This document shows positions 49,895 through 59,736 of a DNA stretch of 64,000 nt, piece after piece. Source of the stretch: F23-B02 sp963650165 (lineage in GTDB: Bacteria > Bacillota > Clostridia > Oscillospirales > Oscillospiraceae); assembly GCA_963650165.1 (NCBI GenBank), contig CAVJKX010000004.1, positions 62,001 to 126,000 on the forward strand, read 5' to 3'. Within the stretch, counting starts at the first letter, position 1; each line of letters opens with the position of its first letter. The translations under genes and the position numbers were made by a program. Under the pieces are notes generated by a model, which was not told where the DNA came from, did not search any database, and saw only the letters and a list, made by a program, of their open reading frames with translations.

Positions 49895-50833
49895 ATGCCA
49901 AACGAAGCAAAGCATGTATCGGTGCTTTTAAACGAATGTATAGAAAACCTTGATATAAAGCCCGACGGGATATACGTTGACGGAACGCTCGGCCTCGGCG
50001 GGCACTCCGAGCAGATATTAAAACGCCTCGACACGGGCAGACTGATAGGCATCGACCGCGACGAGAGCGCGATACGGCGCACGGGCGAGCGCCTTGCCGC
50101 GTATGCGGATAAAATGACGCTGGTGCACGGCAATTTCTGCGACGTTTCGCAGATACTCGACGAGCTCGGCATCGATGCGGTAGACGGAATGCTGTTTGAC
50201 CTCGGCGTATCCTCGCCGCAGCTTGACGAGGCCGAGCGCGGCTTTTCGTACATGAACGACGCGCCGCTTGATATGCGCATGGACAATACGAGTGCTCTTA
50301 CGGCGTACACCGTCGTAAACAACTGGGACGAGGCGGAGATTACGCGCATCCTGCGCGATTTCGGCGAGGAGCGCTACGCACGGCGCATAGCCTCGCGCAT
50401 CGTCGAGAGGCGCGGCGTAAAGCCCGTGGAGACTACGCTCGAGCTTGTTGACATCATACGCTCGGCCATGCCGGGCACCGCACTGCGCGAAAAGCAGCAT
50501 CCGGCAAAGCGCAGCTTCCAGGCGATAAGGATAGCCGTCAACGACGAGCTCGGCGCGGTGGACAGAATGATGAAAACGGCGCCCGACCGGCTCAAAAATG
50601 GCGGAAGGCTCTGCGTCATAAGCTTCCACTCGCTTGAGGACAGAATAGTAAAAACGGGCATAGCCGCAAGGGAAAACGGCTGCACCTGCCCGAGAGAAGC
50701 TCCGATATGCATCTGCGGCTTTAAGCAGACGCTCCGGAGCGTACACAGAAAACCCATAGTGCCGGATGAGGATGAGCTGAAAAATAATCCGCGCGCGAGG
50801 AGCGCAAAGCTCCGCGTCGCCGAAAGGGTGTAG
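49895..50833 (+). CDS. rsmH: 16S rRNA (cytosine1402-N4)-methyltransferase
   Basis: The 312-residue protein (MraW) has the SAM-binding loop YVDGTLGLGGHS, DLGVSSPQLDEAERGFSY and the C-terminal ISFHSLEDRIVK segment of the family. It methylates C1402 of 16S rRNA. It starts one base after mraZ, as in nearly all dcw clusters. Confidence 0.97.
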   Translation: MPNEAKHVSVLLNECIENLDIKPDGIYVDGTLGLGGHSEQILKRLDTGRLIGIDRDESAIRRTGERLAAYADKMTLVHGNFCDVSQILDELGIDAVDGMLFDLGVSSPQLDEAERGFSYMNDAPLDMRMDNTSALTAYTVVNNWDEAEITRILRDFGEERYARRIASRIVERRGVKPVETTLELVDIIRSAMPGTALREKQHPAKRSFQAIRIAVNDELGAVDRMMKTAPDRLKNGGRLCVISFHSLEDRIVKTGIAARENGCTCPREAPICICGFKQTLRSVHRKPIVPDEDELKNNPRARSAKLRVAERV

Positions 50834-50839
50834 TGCTCA

Positions 50840-51226
50840 TTGAAAGGCTCCGGCTGCGAATATCAATACGGCTCGAAAAGGAGAAAACGCTCAGGGCCGC
50901 GGGATAAAGGCCTGCGCGGCGTGATGCCGGCGCTGATGACCGTACTGCTTGCGGCAGCCGGCACGGCGCTGCTCATACTGTCGCTTTTCATGCGTGCCGA
51001 GCTCACGGAGATAAACGATAAAAACGTCGCTCTCGGACGGGAGGCGGAGACTCTGCGCGAGGAAAACCGCCGCCTGCGCATCGAATATGAGTTCGCGCAG
51101 GACTTCGGGGAGCTTGAAGATAAAGCAAGAAGCCGCCTCGGGATGAACAGTGCGCTCCAGCGCAGGGCTGAGATCATAGACACGCCCGCGCAGGACAAGG
51201 CGGTAATCATAGCCGATCCCGGATAA
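50840..51226 (+). CDS. ftsL: FtsL-like cell division protein
   Basis: The 128-residue protein has a basic N-terminus, one membrane segment (about residues 30-50) and a leucine-zipper-like coiled coil outside the membrane. This is the plan of FtsL/DivIC proteins, which bind FtsQ/DivIB and activate FtsW-FtsI. Sequence is poorly conserved in this family, so the call rests on topology and position between rsmH and the PBP gene. The likely start is a TTG at 50840, preceded by AAAGGG. Confidence 0.8.
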   Translation: MKGSGCEYQYGSKRRKRSGPRDKGLRGVMPALMTVLLAAAGTALLILSLFMRAELTEINDKNVALGREAETLREENRRLRIEYEFAQDFGELEDKARSRLGMNSALQRRAEIIDTPAQDKAVIIADPG

Positions 51227-51290
51227 GCTGCATATTTCACATGGCAAAAATATAGTATGTACCAATATGTTTTTGCCGGAAGGAGCAGCT

Positions 51291-53615
51291 ATGCGAAAAA
51301 GCAAAAGCAAAAAGACACAGAGCAGCCCGAACAGGACAATGCTGCGCCGCACACTCTTTCTCACGGCAGTGTGCGGCGTGCTTGCCTTTGCGGTGCTGAT
51401 AGGGCGTCTGTATATCCTGCAGGTGCGCGACCACGATAAATACGAGGAGCTTGCGATAAGTCAGCAGCTGCGCGAAACGGGGAGCAGCGCCGAGCGCGGA
51501 ACGATATACGACTGCAACATGAACATCCTTGCGATGAGCGCGAATGTGGACAATGTCTATCTCAGCCCCGCCGAGATCGAAATGTACGGCGAGGACAGGG
51601 AACTGATCGCGGATAAATTATCTGCGATACTGGGGCTCGAACGCGAGGATATACTAAAAAAGACCGAAAATACCGGCTCGTGGTATGTCACGGTCGCACG
51701 CAAGGTCGAAAAGGAGACTGCCGATAAGGTCAGGGAGTTTAAAAACGAGTATGAGCTCAAGGGGGTACGCCTTGAAAGCGACACCAAGCGCTATTATCCC
51801 TATTCCTCGCTTGCCTGCCACGTCATAGGCTTTGTCGGAACGGATAATTACGGCCTTGACGGCGTGGAGGCGCAGTACGACTCTGCCCTGAGCGGAACGC
51901 CGGGGAAGTATATGCGTCTAGCAAACGCCTACGGGACCGATCTTCTGTTCGACAGCTACGAGGGCTATACGGGTGCGGAAAACGGCCTTGACCTTGTGAC
52001 GACGATAGACCTCACGATCCAGCATTACGTTGAGAAGTCCCTGTATCAGGCGGTGGAGGACTACGATATCCGAAACGGCGCGGGCGCCATAGCGATGGAC
52101 GTGAATACGGGTAAGATACTCGCCATGGCATCCATAGGCGGCTATGACCTCAATAACTTTCTCGACGTGAGCGACGAAGCCCAAAGCGCTATAGACGCAG
52201 CCTCCACGCAGGAGGAGAAGGACCGGCTCCTTGCCGACGCCCAGCGTCTGCAATGGCGCAACAAGACCCTGTCGGACACATACGAGCCGGGCTCGACATT
52301 TAAAATAATAACGCTGGCCATGGCGCTCGAGGAGGGCAAGGTCAGCCTTGACGACAGCTTTTTCTGCGGCGGCAGCGTTCAGGTGCCGGGCAGAACGAGC
52401 CCGGTGCGCTGCTGGAAAACGGCAGGCCACGGCTCGCAGAGCCTCACGCAGGCGGTGCAGCACTCGTGCAATGCGGCCTTTGTCAATATCGGCCTGCGCG
52501 TCGGTGCGCAGACGTTTTATAAATACTGCGACGCCTTCGGCTTTCTTGAGCTCGGCGGCGACAGCTCCCGGCAGCTCACGGCAAAAACGGGTATAGACCT
52601 CGGCGGCGAGAGCGGCAGCATCTGGTGGAGCGAGGATACGTTTTACAGCGAAAAGAACAAATCCCAGCTCGCCGCGGCCTCCTTCGGGCAGACCTTCACA
52701 ATAACGCCGCTTCAGCTTATAACGGCGGTGAGCGCCTGCGTAAACGGCGGATATCTCATGCAGCCCTACGTCGCGGAAAGTTTACTGGACTCGGACGGCT
52801 CTGCGGTGTATAATCATAAGCCGACGGTCGTGCGCCGGGTCATAAGCGAGCAGACCAGCAAAACGGTTTGCTCAATTCTCGAGCAGGTCGTCGGCGATCC
52901 GAACGATGGCACGGGGCGCAATGCCGCCGTCGCCGGATACCGCATTGGCGGAAAGACCGGAACCTCGGAAAAGGTAAGCTACGAGGCGCAGACCGGACAG
53001 AAGGATTATATAGTATCCTTCGTCGGCTTTGCCCCGGCGGACGATCCGCAGATAGCGCTGCTCGTGCTGCTCGATTCTCCGGGAAGCGGTTCGGGCGTCT
53101 ATGTGTCCGGCGGCCAGATGGCGGCTCCCACGGTGGGCAGAATGTTTGCGGATATCCTGCCGTATATGGGCATAGAGCCCGAGTATGACGATACTTCCGA
53201 AACGGCGGACAGAGCGGTGCCCGGCCTTGCGGGCCTCGGCCTGGACGAGGCAAAGCAGGCGCTCGAAAATGCGGGCTTCGGCTGCCGCGTCATAGGCGAG
53301 GGTGATACCGTGACGGCGCAGCTCCCGCTTGCGGGAACGGTCATCGCCGGCGGCAGCACGGTCATTGTATACGCCGGTGCAGACCCGTCGGCGGCGCTTG
53401 AGACGATGCCGGGCATAAGCGGTCTGAGCTACGCCGAGGCGGTGAAGGAGCTCGGCAGATACGGCGTGTTCGTTCACAGCAGCACGGTAGTGCGCAATGC
53501 GGATGCCCAGAGGGTATTTACACAGAACGTAAAAGCGGGATCGGATATAAAGCACGGAACGGTCGTCGAGGTGACGCTCGTCTCGGATGACGAGAGCATT
53601 CTCGGACGATACTAA
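51291..53615 (+). CDS. Penicillin-binding protein, FtsI/SpoVD type, with PASTA domains
   Basis: The 774-residue class B PBP has a single membrane anchor (about residues 22-42), a PBP dimer domain, and a transpeptidase domain with active-site Ser335 in STFK, SCN and KTGTS. Two PASTA domains follow at the C-terminus. It cross-links peptidoglycan with the SEDS protein encoded downstream. PASTA-bearing forms in this position include both division FtsI (Pbp2B-like) and the sporulation enzyme SpoVD, which cannot be separated here. The ATG at 51291 follows AAGGAG. A weak inverted repeat, GGCAAAAATAT/ATATGTTTTTGCC, lies in the 64-bp gap before it. Confidence 0.95.
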   Translation: MRKSKSKKTQSSPNRTMLRRTLFLTAVCGVLAFAVLIGRLYILQVRDHDKYEELAISQQLRETGSSAERGTIYDCNMNILAMSANVDNVYLSPAEIEMYGEDRELIADKLSAILGLEREDILKKTENTGSWYVTVARKVEKETADKVREFKNEYELKGVRLESDTKRYYPYSSLACHVIGFVGTDNYGLDGVEAQYDSALSGTPGKYMRLANAYGTDLLFDSYEGYTGAENGLDLVTTIDLTIQHYVEKSLYQAVEDYDIRNGAGAIAMDVNTGKILAMASIGGYDLNNFLDVSDEAQSAIDAASTQEEKDRLLADAQRLQWRNKTLSDTYEPGSTFKIITLAMALEEGKVSLDDSFFCGGSVQVPGRTSPVRCWKTAGHGSQSLTQAVQHSCNAAFVNIGLRVGAQTFYKYCDAFGFLELGGDSSRQLTAKTGIDLGGESGSIWWSEDTFYSEKNKSQLAAASFGQTFTITPLQLITAVSACVNGGYLMQPYVAESLLDSDGSAVYNHKPTVVRRVISEQTSKTVCSILEQVVGDPNDGTGRNAAVAGYRIGGKTGTSEKVSYEAQTGQKDYIVSFVGFAPADDPQIALLVLLDSPGSGSGVYVSGGQMAAPTVGRMFADILPYMGIEPEYDDTSETADRAVPGLAGLGLDEAKQALENAGFGCRVIGEGDTVTAQLPLAGTVIAGGSTVIVYAGADPSAALETMPGISGLSYAEAVKELGRYGVFVHSSTVVRNADAQRVFTQNVKAGSDIKHGTVVEVTLVSDDESILGRY

Positions 53616-53636
53616 AGATATGAGGGTGATAAACAC

Positions 53637-55091
53637 ATGAAACTATCTGAGCTTTTGAAGGACATAGAGGTACTTGAAATGCACGCCTCGCCGGACTGCG
53701 AAATAAGCGGCGTGAGCTACGATTCGCGCAGCACAAAGCCGGGCGACGTGTTCGTCGCGATATCGGGCTTTTCCGCCGACGGATACAAATACATCCCCTC
53801 GGCGGCCGAAAACGGCGCGGCTGTGGTCATATGCGACAGAGCGCCGCAGACGGATATACCCTATGTGATCGTCGGCGACTGCCGCAGGGCGCTGGCTCTT
53901 GCGGGCCGCAACTTCTTCGGCGACCCGGCGGGGAAGATGCAGATCATCGGCATCACGGGCACAAACGGCAAGACAACGACCACATATCTTTTAAAGCATC
54001 TTCTTGAGGAAACGCTCGGCGCCAAGGTCGGCCTTATCGGAACAAACGGCAACATGATAGGCAGCGAGCTCATTCACACAGAGCGCACAACGCCAGAGAG
54101 CCTCGAGCTCCACAGGCTTTTTGCCGATATGTACGCCGCCGGCTGCACCCATGTCGTGATGGAGGTCTCGTCCCATTCGCTGGTGCTCAGCCGCGTCGCC
54201 GGAATCAACTTTGCCGTCGGCGCGTTTACGAACCTCACGCAGGATCATCTCGATTTCCACCACACCATGGAGGAGTACGCGCAGGCAAAGGCAATGCTTT
54301 TCCGCAACTGCCGCACCGGCTGCATCAACATCGACGATGCCTGGGCGGAGACCATGACGGAAAACGCCTCGTGCAGGCTGCTGACATATTCGGCGAAGGG
54401 CAGGGCCGCGGACCTCACGGCGCGCGATATAAAGCTCTCGGCAAAGGGAGTTTCCTTCACGGCCTGCTTCGGCGGAGAGACCGCTCCGGTGCGCCTTGCC
54501 ATACCGGGCGAGTTTTCCGTATATAACGCGCTCAACACCGTAGCCGCGGGCCTTGCGCTCGGCATAAGCCTTAACGACTGCGCAGAGGCCATGGCAACGG
54601 CGCACGGCGTTAAGGGACGCATGGAGCTCGTCCCGACAGACGGCGACTATACAATAGTCATCGACTATGCGCACACGCCGGACGCACTTGAAAATGCGCT
54701 CCGCGCACTGCGCGCGGATCATGACGGACGCCTCATCGCGCTTTTCGGCTGCGGCGGCGACCGCGATAAAACAAAACGCCCCATAATGGGGGCCATAGCG
54801 GCGGACAACGCCGATTTCGTCATCGTCACCAGCGACAATCCCCGCACGGAGGACCCGCAGACGATAATCGACGAGATACTTAAAGGGCTCGAGGGCAAGG
54901 AAACCGGCCATGTTGCGATATGCGACCGTGCCGAGGCGATAAAATGGGCGATTGACAAGCACAGGGCAAATGATGTAATATTGCTTGCCGGCAAAGGCCA
55001 TGAGGACTATCAGGTCGTCGGTCACGAAAAGCATCATATGGATGAACGTGAGATAGTCGCAGAATATATAGAGAAGAGGAACGGGAAATGA
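53637..55091 (+). CDS. murE: UDP-MurNAc-tripeptide synthetase, meso-DAP-adding
   Basis: The 484-residue Mur ligase has the ATP loop GTNGKTTT at residues 108-115, the carbamylated-lysine region HGVKGRMELV, and SDNPRTEDP. DNPR is the diaminopimelate specificity motif. It therefore adds meso-DAP to UDP-MurNAc-L-Ala-D-Glu, so the cell wall is of the DAP type. This gives meaning to the DapF-like domain fused to CarB elsewhere in the window. It overlaps mraY by 4 bp. Confidence 0.97.
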   Translation: MKLSELLKDIEVLEMHASPDCEISGVSYDSRSTKPGDVFVAISGFSADGYKYIPSAAENGAAVVICDRAPQTDIPYVIVGDCRRALALAGRNFFGDPAGKMQIIGITGTNGKTTTTYLLKHLLEETLGAKVGLIGTNGNMIGSELIHTERTTPESLELHRLFADMYAAGCTHVVMEVSSHSLVLSRVAGINFAVGAFTNLTQDHLDFHHTMEEYAQAKAMLFRNCRTGCINIDDAWAETMTENASCRLLTYSAKGRAADLTARDIKLSAKGVSFTACFGGETAPVRLAIPGEFSVYNALNTVAAGLALGISLNDCAEAMATAHGVKGRMELVPTDGDYTIVIDYAHTPDALENALRALRADHDGRLIALFGCGGDRDKTKRPIMGAIAADNADFVIVTSDNPRTEDPQTIIDEILKGLEGKETGHVAICDRAEAIKWAIDKHRANDVILLAGKGHEDYQVVGHEKHHMDEREIVAEYIEKRNGK

Positions 55092-56101
55092 CTCTGAAGC
55101 TCACCCTTGCGCTGGTCATGGCGTTTATAACCGCGGTAATAGTCGGAAAGTTCTATGTGCCGTGGCTCAGAAAAATTAAGGCCGGGCAGGAGATAAAGGA
55201 AAACGGGCCGACCTGGCACATGTCCAAGTCCGGAACGCCCACGATGGGCGGCGTCATATTCATAAGCGCCTGCACCCTCGTATGCCTGACCGTCGGCTTT
55301 GACTCGATGCGCAGAGGCGACTTCACGCATATATTCGTGCTGCTGTTCGCGCTCGTTTTCGGCGCGATCGGCTTTCTTGACGACTGGGAGAAGCTGCGCA
55401 AAAAGCAGAACCTCGGTCTGAGCGCAAAGGCAAAGTTCCTGCTGCAGCTTGCTGCGGCGCTCGTTTTCGTGCTGCTGCTGCGCAGGCTCGGGCATCTTTC
55501 GACAAATCTCTATATTCCGTTCTGGAACGTAGAGGTCTATATCCCAGAGGCACTTTACTTCATCCTTGCCGCGTTTATAATCGTCGGCACGGTAAACGCC
55601 GTCAACATAACAGACGGAGTGGACGGCCTTGCAAGCGGAACGAGCATACCGGTATGCCTGTTCTTCGCGGCGGTGAGCTTTCTCTGGGGAGATAAGTACC
55701 TGTCGCTCGGCATATTCTCGTCGGCGCTCCTCGGCGGACTTATGGGCTTTCTCGTATATAACTTCAACCCCGCCCAGGTGTTCATGGGCGACACGGGCTC
55801 GCTGTTTCTCGGCGGAGCGATAGCGGCGCTGGCCTTTGCCTACGATATGCCGCTTATCCTTATAACCGTCGGCATTGTGTATATCATCGAAACGCTTTCC
55901 GATATCATTCAGGTCGGCTACTTCAAGCTCAGCCACGGCAAGCGCGTTTTCAAAATGGCGCCGTTCCATCACCATCTCGAAATGGGCGGCTGGACGGGCA
56001 AAAAATGGAAGGAAAAAGAAATATTCGCACTTTTCACTTCCGTCTCCCTTGTTTTTGCAATAATTTCATTCATAGGAATATATAATCGTTTCCAGCTCTG
56101 A
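55088..56101 (+). CDS. mraY: Phospho-MurNAc-pentapeptide transferase
   Basis: MraY makes lipid I from UDP-MurNAc-pentapeptide and undecaprenyl phosphate. The 337-residue protein has about ten membrane segments and the aspartate motifs FLDDWEKL and NAVNITDGVDGL, and FMGDTGSL and the HHHLE region near the end. It overlaps murE and precedes the SEDS gene. Confidence 0.97.
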   Translation: MTLKLTLALVMAFITAVIVGKFYVPWLRKIKAGQEIKENGPTWHMSKSGTPTMGGVIFISACTLVCLTVGFDSMRRGDFTHIFVLLFALVFGAIGFLDDWEKLRKKQNLGLSAKAKFLLQLAAALVFVLLLRRLGHLSTNLYIPFWNVEVYIPEALYFILAAFIIVGTVNAVNITDGVDGLASGTSIPVCLFFAAVSFLWGDKYLSLGIFSSALLGGLMGFLVYNFNPAQVFMGDTGSLFLGGAIAALAFAYDMPLILITVGIVYIIETLSDIIQVGYFKLSHGKRVFKMAPFHHHLEMGGWTGKKWKEKEIFALFTSVSLVFAIISFIGIYNRFQL

Positions 56102-56118
56102 TAACGGAGGGAAGGCCT

Positions 56119-57285
56119 ATGCAGTACGGCGGCGCCGGGCTCGGAATAAGCGGAACGAAGGATAAAACCAAGCGCGCAGGAGTGGACATATCATTCCTCG
56201 CGCTTGTTATGATACTTTTGACTGTCGGAGTTACCATGGTGCTGTCGGCAAGCTTTGCCCGCGCGTATTACGATCCTGGCGGCGTCACCGGCGGGGAGCC
56301 TGCATATTATTTTGTCAGGCAGCTTGCCTTCGCTGCTCTCGGCGTCGCGGCCATGATCCTGTGCTCGCGCCTGCCGGTGGGCTTTTACAGGCGCTTTTCC
56401 GTACCGCTTCTCATAGCCTCGGCCGTACTGCTCGCACTCGTACCGCTTATCGGCACGAACGCAAACGGCGCAAAGCGCTGGATAGGACTCGGAGCGTTCA
56501 CCGTTCAGCCCTCGGAGATAGCCAAGATCGCCGTTATACTGTCGTTTGCGTCAATGATATGCTCCCGCCGCGGCCGGATGACGAGCTTCCGGCACGGCAT
56601 ACTGCCCTTTGCGGCAATACTTGCCGTCATTGTCGGGCTTCTCGTTCTGGAGCCGCATTTTTCGGCGTCGATCATAATGATCGTTATCGGCGGCGCGATG
56701 CTTTTTCTGGGCGGAGCAAGACTCGGCTGGTTCATTGCCGCCGGTATGGCGGCGGCAGGCGGCATAGCCGTGCTGCTGACGCTTTTTCCGTATGCCTCGA
56801 CGAGAATAACGACATGGCGCGACCCCTTCGCATCCACCTCGGACGAGGGATATCAGATCGTCCAGTCGCTGTATTCCATCGGCTCCGGAGGACTTACGGG
56901 CCTCGGCCTGGGGCAGAGCAGGCAGAAATATCTCTATCTGCCCGAGGAGCACAACGATTTCATTTTCTCCGTCGTGTGCGAGGAGCTCGGCTTTATCGGC
57001 GCGGCGCTGATACTTACGCTTTTTGCGCTGCTTATAATACGCGGCTATTGGATAGCCCTGCACAGCAGGGACAGATACGGCTTCCTGGCGGCGGCCGGAA
57101 TAACCACGCTGCTTGCCGTGCAGGTCATACTCAATGTTGCCGTCGTTACCAATCTTGTACCCTGCACGGGTATCTCGCTGCCGTTTTTCAGCTACGGCGG
57201 CACTGCGCTTTTAATGCAGCTTGCCGAAATGGGGATAGTGCTCAGCATATCCCGGGAGATACCGGCAGGACGTGTGGGAGGATAG
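56119..57285 (+). CDS. SEDS-family glycosyltransferase (FtsW/SpoVE)
   Basis: The 388-residue protein has ten or so membrane segments and the SEDS signatures RWIGLGAFTVQPSEIAK, LEPHFSAS and PFFSYGGTALL. It polymerises glycan strands together with the class B PBP encoded two genes upstream. FtsW (division) and SpoVE (sporulation) are hard to tell apart by sequence. The position favours a division or shared role. GGAGGGAAGG precedes the start. Confidence 0.95.
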   Translation: MQYGGAGLGISGTKDKTKRAGVDISFLALVMILLTVGVTMVLSASFARAYYDPGGVTGGEPAYYFVRQLAFAALGVAAMILCSRLPVGFYRRFSVPLLIASAVLLALVPLIGTNANGAKRWIGLGAFTVQPSEIAKIAVILSFASMICSRRGRMTSFRHGILPFAAILAVIVGLLVLEPHFSASIIMIVIGGAMLFLGGARLGWFIAAGMAAAGGIAVLLTLFPYASTRITTWRDPFASTSDEGYQIVQSLYSIGSGGLTGLGLGQSRQKYLYLPEEHNDFIFSVVCEELGFIGAALILTLFALLIIRGYWIALHSRDRYGFLAAAGITTLLAVQVILNVAVVTNLVPCTGISLPFFSYGGTALLMQLAEMGIVLSISREIPAGRVGG

Positions 57286-57289
57286 AAAA

Positions 57290-58420
57290 ATGAGAATAAT
57301 ATTTGCCTGCGGCGGCACGGCGGGACATATAAACCCGGCGCTTGCCGTAGCCGGACGCTTAAAAGAGCTGATGCCGGACAGCGAATTCCTGTTCATAGGC
57401 GCGATCGGACAGATGGAGTCCGACCTCGTTCCGCGTGCGGGCTATAAGATAGAGACCGTGCGCGTCAGGGCGCTCAGCCGCGAAAAGACCCTCGGCGGGC
57501 TTTTTCACAACATAAGCGCCGCGTGGCATCTTGTGCGCTCTACGATAATAGCAAAGAAGATAATCAAACGCTTTAAGCCCGATATCGTCGTCGGCACCGG
57601 CGGATACGTCTGCTTTCCGGTCCTCAGAGCGGCGTCACGGCTTGGTATACCGACGGCCGTGCACGAGAGCAACGCCTGCCCCGGGCTTACGACCAGAATG
57701 CTCGCGGATATAGTCGATACCATAATGCTCGGGTTCGAGGAGAGCCGCAAATATTATAAAAACCCCGAAAAGACCGTCGTCACCGGAACTCCGGTGCGCG
57801 GGGAGTTTGCGGCGTATTCCAAGCAGAGCGCAAAGGCCGAGCTCGGCATAGCTATGGATAAGCCGCTGGTCGTTTCGGTGTGGGGCTCGCTGGGAGCGGA
57901 GAATATGAACACCGCGATGTGCAGCTTTATCGAGCTTGCCGGAAAAGCGCCGGGCTTCACGCTCATCCACTCGGCCGGCGTCGAGGGCTATGAGAAGATG
58001 GTCACCCGCCTGCGCGGGACCGTGCCGGATTACGAGAAAAACGGCATGGACGTGCGCGAGTATATATACGATATGCCCCGTGTCATGGCGGCGGCGGATC
58101 TCGTGCTGTGCCGCGCGGGAGCCTCGACCATATCGGAGCTTACATATATGCACAAGCCCACGATATTCGTGCCCTCACCGTATGTTACAAATAACCATCA
58201 GTACAAAAACGCAAAGGTCGTCGAGGATGCGGGCGGTGCGCTCATATTCGAAGAGGGCGCCTTTGAGCCGCAGGAGCTGCTCGACGCGGTGAAGGATATA
58301 CTGTCCTCGCCCGATAAGCTCAAAGCAATGTCCGCGGCGATGGAAAGCCTCGCAAGGCCGGAGGCGACCGATATGATATGCGGCAAGATCCTTTCGATCC
58401 TTTCGGAAAACGGCAAATAA
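57290..58420 (+). CDS. murG: UDP-GlcNAc:lipid I N-acetylglucosaminyltransferase
   Basis: MurG converts lipid I to lipid II. The 376-residue protein has the GT28 motifs CGGTAGHINPAL at the start, GTGGYVCFP, and AADLVLCRAGASTISEL in the donor-binding half. The ATG at 57290 follows GGGAGGATAG. It is separated from the next gene by a hairpin that overlaps that gene's ribosome binding site. Confidence 0.97.
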   Translation: MRIIFACGGTAGHINPALAVAGRLKELMPDSEFLFIGAIGQMESDLVPRAGYKIETVRVRALSREKTLGGLFHNISAAWHLVRSTIIAKKIIKRFKPDIVVGTGGYVCFPVLRAASRLGIPTAVHESNACPGLTTRMLADIVDTIMLGFEESRKYYKNPEKTVVTGTPVRGEFAAYSKQSAKAELGIAMDKPLVVSVWGSLGAENMNTAMCSFIELAGKAPGFTLIHSAGVEGYEKMVTRLRGTVPDYEKNGMDVREYIYDMPRVMAAADLVLCRAGASTISELTYMHKPTIFVPSPYVTNNHQYKNAKVVEDAGGALIFEEGAFEPQELLDAVKDILSSPDKLKAMSAAMESLARPEATDMICGKILSILSENGK

Positions 58421-58429
58421 CAAAAAATC

Positions 58430-58474
58430 ACCTCGCAGCATAGAATGGCATGATCAAAGTTCTTTCTGCGAGGT
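58430..58474 (+). promoter_or_regulatory. Hairpin covering the ribosome binding site of the second murA
   Basis: ACCTCGCAG (58430-58438) is perfectly complementary to CTGCGAGGT (58466-58474). The right arm contains the GAGG that lies 7 bases before the murA start codon, and TTTATTT follows. The structure could mask the ribosome binding site or act as a weak terminator after murG. Confidence 0.55.
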
Positions 58475-58480
58475 TTATTT

Positions 58481-59734
58481 ATGGCAATATGGCATTGCAA
58501 CGGAGGAAAACGCCTTGAGGGAGCGTGCTTTGTGCAGGGCGCGAAAAACGCGGTGCTGCCCATTCTGGCGGCGTCGGCCGTCTGTCCGCTCGAGACCGAC
58601 CTGCTGAACGTTCCGGAGCTGAGCGACGTTTCCGCGTCCCTTGAGATACTGCGCACTCTCGGCTGCACGGCCGTGCAGCGGGAAAACGACGTGTACATAG
58701 ATTCGCGCGGCCTGAGCTCCGATACCGTGCCGCGCGGCATGATGGAGAGCATGCGCTCGTCGGTGCTGTTCATGGGAGCCGTTCTTGCACGCTGCGGCGA
58801 GGTGCATCTGACGCTGCCCGGCGGCTGTAAGCTCGGCGCGCGGCCTATCGACATGCACCTTGACGCAATGCGGGCGCTCGGCGCATCGGTCGAGGAAAAC
58901 GGCTGCGAGATCGTGTGCAGGGCGGCTAAGCTCAGGGGAGCGCACATACGCCTTCCGTATCCGAGCGTGGGAGCAACGGAAAACGCGATGATAGCCGCCT
59001 GCGCCGCGGAGGGGGAGACGGTCATAACGGGCGCGGCCCGTGAGCCGGAGATCGTCGATCTTCAGGAATACCTGCGCAAGGCGGGAGCCTATATATCCGG
59101 CGCCGGAACGGGCACCGTGAGGATATCGGGCTTCGAGCCGGAAAAATGCGTCGGCCACCGCGTGATACCCGACAGGATAGCCGCGGCAACGTTTTTGTGC
59201 GCCGCCGCGGCCACGGGCGGGGATATTGAGCTCCGCGGCGTTGATTTAAGGCAATTTTCACGTCTGCGGCACTTCCTAAAGCAGGCCGGCTGTGATATAA
59301 TATCGTCGCAGCGCAGCGTGAGACTGATATCCGACGGCAGGCTCAATGCCTTGGGGCGCGTCCCGACCGGCCCGTATCCCGAGTTTCCGACGGATATGCA
59401 GCCGCTTCTGATGGCGGCGCTTCTGAAGGCGCGCGGCAGGACGGATTTTATTGAGAACGTCTTTGACTCGCGCTTCGGCCATGTAAAGGAGCTGCGCCGC
59501 TTCGGCGCGGATATAGCCGTTGACGGGCGCCGGGCCTCGGTCTGGGGCGTGCGCAGTCTTACGGGAGCCGTAGTCGGCGCGGGTGATCTGCGCGGGGGAG
59601 CGGCAATGCTGATCGCGGCGCTCTGCGCGGAGGGCGGGAGCCTGATCGTCGATCCGGGGCATATCGCCCGCGGCTATGAGCATCTTGACCACAAGCTCCG
59701 TTATCTCGGAGCGGATATATATTTGGAGTTGTAA
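58481..59734 (+). CDS. murA: UDP-N-acetylglucosamine 1-carboxyvinyltransferase, second copy
   Basis: The 417-residue protein keeps the catalytic residues of MurA: Lys22 in GAKN, Cys116 in LPGGCKLGARPID, and RGYEH near the end. It is strongly diverged from the first copy (23454-24758) and slightly shorter. Low-GC Gram-positive bacteria often have two MurA enzymes, but one inside the dcw cluster between murG and ftsQ is less usual, since that place normally holds murB or murC. Translation may be limited by the hairpin over its ribosome binding site. Confidence 0.93.
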   Translation: MAIWHCNGGKRLEGACFVQGAKNAVLPILAASAVCPLETDLLNVPELSDVSASLEILRTLGCTAVQRENDVYIDSRGLSSDTVPRGMMESMRSSVLFMGAVLARCGEVHLTLPGGCKLGARPIDMHLDAMRALGASVEENGCEIVCRAAKLRGAHIRLPYPSVGATENAMIAACAAEGETVITGAAREPEIVDLQEYLRKAGAYISGAGTGTVRISGFEPEKCVGHRVIPDRIAAATFLCAAAATGGDIELRGVDLRQFSRLRHFLKQAGCDIISSQRSVRLISDGRLNALGRVPTGPYPEFPTDMQPLLMAALLKARGRTDFIENVFDSRFGHVKELRRFGADIAVDGRRASVWGVRSLTGAVVGAGDLRGGAAMLIAALCAEGGSLIVDPGHIARGYEHLDHKLRYLGADIYLEL

Positions 59735-59736
59735 AA

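Noticed and set aside
58481..59734. Second murA as an assembly duplicate
   Set aside because: The two proteins differ throughout in sequence and length, so they are true paralogues.
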